DNA of 64,000 nucleotides from Delftia acidovorans (GTDB taxonomy: Bacteria; Pseudomonadota; Gammaproteobacteria; Burkholderiales; Burkholderiaceae_C), in contig JAITUC010000019.1 in NCBI GenBank assembly GCA_031286585.1, positions 248,001 through 312,000 of the forward strand. The letters run 5' to 3'. A program made the translations under genes and the position numbers. The notes below the pieces were generated by a model. It saw only the letters and a list, made by a program, of their open reading frames with translations, was not told where the DNA came from and ran no database searches. This document shows positions 59,355 through 64,000 of the stretch, piece after piece. The number at the start of each line of letters is the position of its first letter. The stretch's first letter is position 1.

Positions 59355-60254
59355 TCAGAGCGGCGCGCACACCTGCTGGCTCAGTTCGCGCAGGGCCAGC
59401 GAGGTCTTGCGGATCAGCGGCGTGGCTTTTTTCTTGGCCGACTGCGCCAGGCACAGCGTGCTCACCACATGGGGCGATTCGATGGGAATGCCCACCAGCT
59501 CGGCATCGGTCAGGTGGCTGCGCATGGCGCTGTCAGTCAGCGCGGCGTAGCCGTAGCCGCCGCGCACCAGGTCCAGGATGGCCGGCACGCTGGACACCTC
59601 CCAGACCACGTTGAGCTTGACCTGGGACAGCGTGGCCTGCGCCTCCATGAGCTTGCGGAAGATCTGGCCGTGCTGCGGCATGATCAGCGGGAACTGCGAC
59701 AACTCGTCAAAGCGCACGCCGCTGCGCCCGCCGAGCGTGCGCGCCGGGCCGATCAGGCACAGGCGCTCCTCCAGCACGGGCGTGACCTCGATGTGCGGAT
59801 GCGGCTCGGGCGTGTAGACCAGGCCCAGGTCCATGCGGCCCGAAGTCAGCCACTCGGCGATGTTCATGGAAAAGCCCTCGACCACGGCCAGCCGGGCCTT
59901 GGGCATGTCCTTGCTGAACAGGTCGATCAGCGGCAGCGTCAGGCGCCGCGCCAGGCTGGGCGGCAGGCCCACCACGATGCGGCCCACGGGCTCGTCGCGC
60001 TGGCTGCCCAGGTCTTCGCGCGCCAGGGCCACGCGCTGCATGATGGCGTGGCCGTGCTCCAGCAGGCGGCGGCCTGCGTCAGTCAGCGTCACGCCGCGGC
60101 CGGTGCGGATCAGCAGGGTTTCGCGCAGTTCTGTCTCCAGCGCCCGCACCTGGCGGCTCAAGGCGGGCTGGGCCGTCTCCAGCAGCACGGCCGCCTTGCT
60201 GAAGCTGCCGGTCTCGGCCACATGCACAAAGGTCTCTATCTGCTGCAAATTCAT
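59355..60254 (-). CDS. LysR-family transcriptional regulator (CbbR/NAC-like)
   Basis: A 299-residue LysR regulator. Helix-turn-helix in the first 60 residues (GSFSKAAVLLETAQPALSRQVRALE), then the effector domain (RIVVGLPPSLARRLTLPLI at about 92). The C-terminus is basic (KKKATPLIRKTS). It is convergent with pobR and divergent from a Bug receptor gene with 202 bases between. The pattern in the effector domain (VGLPPSLA) is that of LysR genes commonly paired with Bug receptors. The A/T-rich stretch near 60270-60300 with GCTATAGC and GCTAGC may be its operator. Confidence 0.92.
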   Translation of the reverse strand: MNLQQIETFVHVAETGSFSKAAVLLETAQPALSRQVRALETELRETLLIRTGRGVTLTDAGRRLLEHGHAIMQRVALAREDLGSQRDEPVGRIVVGLPPSLARRLTLPLIDLFSKDMPKARLAVVEGFSMNIAEWLTSGRMDLGLVYTPEPHPHIEVTPVLEERLCLIGPARTLGGRSGVRFDELSQFPLIMPQHGQIFRKLMEAQATLSQVKLNVVWEVSSVPAILDLVRGGYGYAALTDSAMRSHLTDAELVGIPIESPHVVSTLCLAQSAKKKATPLIRKTSLALRELSQQVCAPL

Positions 60255-60456
60255 GCTCTATCGTCTCCTCACTTATGCCATTTTGCTATAGCTGCTAGCG
60301 GCGGCCATGGCTAGGTGCTTTGCGGCGAACTGACACAATGCGGCGACTGGATCGTCCAGCCGCTCCTGCAAAAGAGCGAAAAACAAGAGCAGCCCGTGCA
60401 TTCCCGGCATAGGGCCAAGCCACCCAGCAAGCCCAACAGCGACTCGGAGACAGACA

Positions 60457-61464
60457 ATGAAAGACAGCGCCTTCAGCATCAATCGCCGCCAGGCGGGCCT
60501 CGCCCTTGGCGCCCTGGCCCTGGGCGCGCTGGCGCCCGCGCGTGCCCAGTCGGGTGCCGCCGCCAACTGGCCCACCAAGCAGGTGCGCATCATCAATCCG
60601 TTCCCCGTGGGCGGCGGCCCGGACGGCACTTCGCGCCTGGTGGCCGACAAGCTGGCGCGCCTGTGGAACCAGCCCGTCATCGTGGAAAATCGCCCCGGCG
60701 GCAACGGTTTCATCGCCATCGAGGCCTTCAAGCGCGGCGCCACCGACGGCACGGACATCATCCAGCTGGACAACGTCCACCTGGCCGCCTATCCCCATCT
60801 GTTCAAGAAGCTGCCCTACAGCATCGACAAGGACTTCGAAGTCGTCCTGCCGCTGTTCCGCACCTTCTTCTTCGTCTGCGTGCCGGTCAACAGCCCCTAC
60901 AAGACCGTGGCCGACCTGATTGCCGACGCCAAGGCGCGTCCCGGCAAGCTCAACTACGGCTCGTGGTCCGTGGGCAACCCGGTGCACCTGGGCTCGGCCC
61001 TGCTGGAGTCGCTGACGGGCACCAAGATGGAACACGTCATCTACAAGGAAACCAGCCAGCTGTACACCAGCGTGGCCACGGGCGAGCTGGCCTTTGCGCT
61101 GGGCTCCTCGGGCACGGCCGGCCCGCTGATGCGTTCGGGCAAGCTGCGCTTCCTGGCCGTGCTGGCACCCCATCGCCTCAAGGGCTACGAGGATGTGCCC
61201 ACCGTGGCCGAGTCGGGCGGCCCGGCCGACGCCGTGGTCACCGGCTGGAATGCCTTTGCCGTCTCCAAGTCCACGCCGCCCGCCGTGGTCGAGAAGATCC
61301 GCCAGGACACCATGAAGGCGCTGCGCGAGCCCGACATCCAGCCCAAGTTCCAGACCTTCGGCTATGAGAACTACTTCCCCACGCCCGAAGAGTTCAAGGC
61401 CTTCATCGTCGAAGAGAACAGGCGCTTTGGCGACGTGATCCGCCGCGCCAAGATCGAGCTGTAA
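60457..61464 (+). CDS. Bug/TctC-family periplasmic solute receptor
   Basis: A 335-residue Bug receptor, the second in the window. The N-terminus has RR followed by a long hydrophobic core (INRRQAGLALGALALGALAPARA), so export may be by Tat or by Sec. Mature part: WPTKQVRIINPFPVGGGPDGTSR; the loop GGGPDG is a slight variant of GGGTD. GSWSVGNPVHLG lies near 170. No permease genes nearby. It is divergent from a LysR gene that probably regulates it. A terminator follows. Ligand unknown; the neighbourhood holds aromatic and amino-acid enzymes. Confidence 0.92.
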   Translation: MKDSAFSINRRQAGLALGALALGALAPARAQSGAAANWPTKQVRIINPFPVGGGPDGTSRLVADKLARLWNQPVIVENRPGGNGFIAIEAFKRGATDGTDIIQLDNVHLAAYPHLFKKLPYSIDKDFEVVLPLFRTFFFVCVPVNSPYKTVADLIADAKARPGKLNYGSWSVGNPVHLGSALLESLTGTKMEHVIYKETSQLYTSVATGELAFALGSSGTAGPLMRSGKLRFLAVLAPHRLKGYEDVPTVAESGGPADAVVTGWNAFAVSKSTPPAVVEKIRQDTMKALREPDIQPKFQTFGYENYFPTPEEFKAFIVEENRRFGDVIRRAKIEL

Positions 61465-61492
61465 GCCACAGGCCACAGCAGGGCACAGACGC

Positions 61493-61530
61493 AAAAAAGC
61501 CGCCGTGCCCCAGGGCCGGCGGCTTCTTTC
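61493..61530. terminator. Bidirectional intrinsic terminator
   Basis: AAGCCGCCG (61497-61505) pairs with CGGCGGCTT (61517-61525). On the plus strand CTTTC follows; on the minus strand the stem is followed by TTTT, giving a stop for both the Bug gene and the convergent aldolase-like gene. Confidence 0.85.
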
Positions 61531-61539
61531 ATGCCGTCT

Positions 61540-62697
61540 TCAGCGCGACAGCCCGCGCGCCGCAATCGGCCACAGCGCGCGCACCACGCCATCCTGCAGC
61601 ACCACCAGTTCGTCGTGCAGGTTGAACGTCGGGTCCACATGGGAGGGCAGCAGCTGCAGCACGCTGCCCAGCGCCGGCGCCTGGGCGCCCGGCTCCACGC
61701 GCACCACGCTGTGCTCGTCGTTGATGGCCACGCAGCGCAGGCCCGGCGTGCCGTGGACGGCAGGCGGCCCGCATTCGGCCGAGGTGGACTTCAGGCCCGC
61801 GTCCAGGATGACGCGGTCCGGCGCGGGCGTGCTCATCACCGTGGACAGCAGGAACAGGCTGCTGCGAAAGGCCAGCGCCCCGTCCCACTCGTTGGCGCCG
61901 TAGTCGCCATCCATGAAGGCATAGGAGCCCGGCTGCAGCTCGGTGTAGACACCGCTGGCCGCATCGAACTCCACGCTGCCCGTGCCGCCGCCCGTGATGG
62001 AGTGGCAGGCCATGCCGTTGTCGCGCAGCAGTTGCGCGCATGCCGCCGCCTGGCGCGCCGCCTCCTGGCAGACCTGCGCACGCTCTTCGCGGCTGCGCCG
62101 GTGCTGCACCGCGCCGTGGTAGGCCTGCAGGCCCGCGAAATTCACGCCCGGCAGGCCGTGCGCCTGCCGCGCCAGGGCCAGCACGGCCTCGGCACCCGTG
62201 ACGCCGCAGCGGCCCTGGCCCACATCCACCTCCACCAGCACGTCGATCTCCACGCCCGCCTGCGACATGGCCTCGGACAACTGCACCAGGTTGGCCGCGT
62301 TGTCCACGCACACGGCCATGCGCGCCGTGCGCGCCAGCCGGGCCAGCAGCGCGTGCTTGGCCGGGCCCACCACCTCATTGCTGATCAGGATGTCGCGCAC
62401 GCCGGCCGCCACGAAGGGCACGGCCTCGCTCACCTTCTGGCAGCAGATGCCGCGCGCGCCCAGCGCCAGCTGGCGCAGCGCGATCTGCGGGCACTTGTGC
62501 GCCTTGGCATGCGGGCGCAGCGCCACGCCATGGCGATCGGCCCAGTCCTGCATGGTGCGCAGGTTGGCGTCGAAGACGGTCAGGTCCAGCGCCAGGCTGG
62601 GGGTATCGACCCGGTCGAGCGGATCGCCGGGCCGTGCGGCAGGCTCCATTGCCAGGCCGCTGGAGTCATCGTGCAGGGGCATGGGACTGTGCCTCAT
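61540..62697 (-). CDS. DSD1-family PLP enzyme (D-threonine aldolase-like)
   Basis: A 385-residue enzyme of the alanine-racemase fold III type that includes D-threonine aldolase, 3-hydroxy-D-aspartate aldolase and D-serine dehydratase. The PLP Lys is in ALRPHAKAHKCPQIA near residue 60, GVTGAEAVLALA and ITGGGTGSVEF sit in the barrel, and a Cys/His pair near the C-terminus (HVDPTFNLHDELVV) is consistent with the metal site. Thr/Ser type D-amino-acid cleavage is likely, but the exact substrate is not known. The ATG at 62697 overlaps the GFA gene stop (ATGA), so both are co-translated. An internal ATG at 62682 is an alternative. Confidence 0.87.
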   Translation of the reverse strand: MRHSPMPLHDDSSGLAMEPAARPGDPLDRVDTPSLALDLTVFDANLRTMQDWADRHGVALRPHAKAHKCPQIALRQLALGARGICCQKVSEAVPFVAAGVRDILISNEVVGPAKHALLARLARTARMAVCVDNAANLVQLSEAMSQAGVEIDVLVEVDVGQGRCGVTGAEAVLALARQAHGLPGVNFAGLQAYHGAVQHRRSREERAQVCQEAARQAAACAQLLRDNGMACHSITGGGTGSVEFDAASGVYTELQPGSYAFMDGDYGANEWDGALAFRSSLFLLSTVMSTPAPDRVILDAGLKSTSAECGPPAVHGTPGLRCVAINDEHSVVRVEPGAQAPALGSVLQLLPSHVDPTFNLHDELVVLQDGVVRALWPIAARGLSR

Positions 62698-63098
62698 TCC
62701 TGCGGCGGCGCGTACTGGGCGATGACCTCGGCCTCGGTCATGGTCGGCGTCTGGTTGGCGAAGTCGTAGTAGCCGGGCTTCTTGTCGATGTAGATCTGCG
62801 CGGCCAGCTCGAAGTCCTGCGACTCGAAGGCGCCGGCGGGCACGAAGTACTCGCCCGTCGCGTGCAGCCGGTAGTACAGGTGCGTGCCGCACTGCTTGCA
62901 GAAGGCGCGCTCGGCCCATTCGGAAGAGGCGTAGGTGCCTATGTGCTCACTCCCTTCGAACCTCACCTCCGGCCCGCAATGCACGGTCAGCATGGGGCCG
63001 CCGCCCCAGCGCCGGCAGTACCCGCAGTGACAGGCCCCGATTTCCCGGGCCCGGGGAGAGACAAAGCTGACTGCGCCGCAAAGACAGTGACCGTTCAT
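62694..63098 (-). CDS. GFA-family (glutathione-dependent formaldehyde-activating-like) protein
   Basis: A 134-residue zinc-binding protein of the GFA fold (CENP-V/GFA). Cysteines in CLCGAV near 5, CHCGYCRRW near 24-29 and FCKQCGTHL near 66-69 are the two zinc sites. Founding members were claimed to make S-hydroxymethylglutathione; most, like this one, have no proven activity. It is the upstream partner of the aldolase-like gene (overlapping), so it might handle an aldehyde product. Start at 63098. Confidence 0.88.
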   Translation of the reverse strand: MNGHCLCGAVSFVSPRAREIGACHCGYCRRWGGGPMLTVHCGPEVRFEGSEHIGTYASSEWAERAFCKQCGTHLYYRLHATGEYFVPAGAFESQDFELAAQIYIDKKPGYYDFANQTPTMTEAEVIAQYAPPQE

Positions 63099-63241
63099 GG
63101 TGCGTGGACCTTTCCGTGGGTTGCAAGTAGCTGTGATTATTCACAGGTGCCGCGCATCATAGGCGATGGCGCAGCGCCTGCAAGCTGTGGCGCCCTACAC
63201 TGCGCCCCATTCCTCTCAACCATCCATCTCCCTTGTCAGCC

Positions 63242-63589
63242 ATGCCCCGCAATGACAACCGCCTCAAGGTCCTCTTCGTCTGCAGCCGCAACCAGTGGCG
63301 CAGTCCCACGGCAGAGCAGGTCTGGCGCAGGCACCCGGCGCTGCAGGTGCGCTCGGGCGGCACCAGCTCCGGCGCCCGCCATCGCGTGTCGGCCGACGAT
63401 GTGGCCTGGGCCGACGTGATTCTCGTGATGGAGGAAAGGCACCAGTCCCGCCTCAAGGCCGAGTTCGGCCGCCTGCTGGAGCCAAAGCGCCTGCATGTGC
63501 TCGATATCCCTGATGAGTACCGCTACATGGACCCGGAACTGGTGGAGGTGCTGGAGAACACCGTCAGCGCCCTGCTGCAACTGGATTGA
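63242..63589 (+). CDS. Low-molecular-weight tyrosine phosphatase-like protein
   Basis: A 115-residue protein with the phosphatase P-loop C-x5-R: Cys14-SRNQW-Arg20-S near the N-terminus. In ordinary low-Mr phosphatases this loop reads CxGNxCRSP; here it is CSRNQWRSP, and the protein is shorter than the usual 150 residues, so it belongs to a compact subgroup. HVLDIPDEYRYMDPEL near residue 90 may give the general-acid Asp. I prefer ATG 63242 over the TTG at 63233. No kinase or exopolysaccharide genes are adjacent except the Ser/Thr kinase that starts 165 bases downstream. Confidence 0.82.
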   Translation: MPRNDNRLKVLFVCSRNQWRSPTAEQVWRRHPALQVRSGGTSSGARHRVSADDVAWADVILVMEERHQSRLKAEFGRLLEPKRLHVLDIPDEYRYMDPELVEVLENTVSALLQLD

Positions 63590-63754
63590 GCGCAGGGGCG
63601 GCCCAGCGATGGCAACCACAGGCAACCAAGTTGGCAAAATCAGGCAATTGCATTCGGACGTACGCTATAGTAACGAACGGTATCAGAAGCACGGTCTGCC
63701 GTATGACAAATGGACGACTGGATACCTCCAGGAGGATCCCCAACCGAGGCTGAA

Positions 63755-64000
63755 ATGCAGGATGCCATCACCAACCCCACGCAAGCTGCGGTGACCCCGG
63801 TGGCGCCAGCCCCCTTGGTAATCCCCGACTACGAACTGCTGGAGACCTTGGGATCGGGTGGCTACGGCACCGTCTACCGTGCCCGCCACCGGCGCACGGG
63901 CGCGTCGGTGGCCATCAAGGTCGTGAAGCTGCAGGAGGGCGGCCGGCAGGTGGAGCGGTTTCACCGCGAAACCATGCTGTGCGCGTCCCTGCACCATCCG
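63755..64000 (+). CDS. Ser/Thr protein kinase (Hanks type), N-terminal part
   Basis: The first 82 codons of a gene cut by the window edge. After a 25-residue Ala/Pro-rich lead, the kinase domain starts: YELLETLGSGGYGTVYRAR, with the glycine loop GSGGYG at 33-38, then VAIKVV with the ATP-binding Lys55 and the start of the C helix. This is the PknB-like bacterial Ser/Thr kinase fold. AGG lies seven bases before the ATG. TATAGT at 63667 in the 165-base gap upstream may be a -10 box. Targets and the rest of the protein are outside the window. Confidence 0.9.
   Translation, partial: MQDAITNPTQAAVTPVAPAPLVIPDYELLETLGSGGYGTVYRARHRRTGASVAIKVVKLQEGGRQVERFHRETMLCASLHHP

Overview
The window is a stretch of a high-GC betaproteobacterial chromosome, most probably from the Comamonadaceae (a Delftia/Comamonas/Acidovorax-type organism). 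This rests on dense coding with short gaps, strong G/C preference at third codon positions, many Bug/TctC-type solute receptors, a Liv operon, pobA beside an IclR regulator, and a two-aptamer glycine riboswitch ahead of gcvTHP. It is a family-level inference from gene content. No rRNA, tRNA, CRISPR array, insertion sequence or phage was seen.

Layout. 1-15.4 kb holds the 3' end of argC, a small SGNH hydrolase, a hotdog thioesterase, ETF:ubiquinone oxidoreductase, a TrpXYZ-like ABC importer, a cupin and AraC pair, an MFS exporter with a divergent LysR regulator, lysP behind a candidate structured leader, VOC/AraC/Lrp genes, and a Phd/PIN toxin-antitoxin pair abutting a truncated YdcZ-type transporter. 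15.5-32.4 kb holds an acyl-CoA ligase, the glycine riboswitch with gcvT-gcvH-gcvP, a hybrid histidine kinase, an RluA-type pseudouridine synthase, livKHMGF, pdxY and an SDR.

32.4-52.4 kb is the most distinctive part, a stress and DNA-repair island. It encodes a multi-helix membrane protein, a 23-residue membrane peptide, a three-domain LigD and Ku (non-homologous end joining), a large KatE-type catalase, a type IB topoisomerase, two general-stress proteins, and several tiny low-complexity proteins (Q/N-rich or P-rich). It also carries a private sigma-54 circuit: a second-type rpoN, an NtrC-class activator, and a membrane histidine kinase whose ATP-binding domain looks degenerate. I find -24/-12 elements with correct geometry directly ahead of the two stress-protein genes and of rpoN itself, and weaker ones elsewhere. 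My main proposal is therefore a self-amplifying sigma-54 stress regulon. The island ends with a double histidine kinase (HK-REC-PAS-HK-REC).

52.4-64 kb returns to metabolism: an M20-type carbamoylase/hydrolase, two orphan Bug receptors, a bacteriohemerythrin under a perfect FNR-like palindrome, a UspA protein, a 2OG-Fe dioxygenase, pobA with its IclR regulator and a clear operator, a D-threonine-aldolase-like enzyme, a GFA protein, a small tyrosine phosphatase, and the start of a Ser/Thr kinase cut by the window edge.
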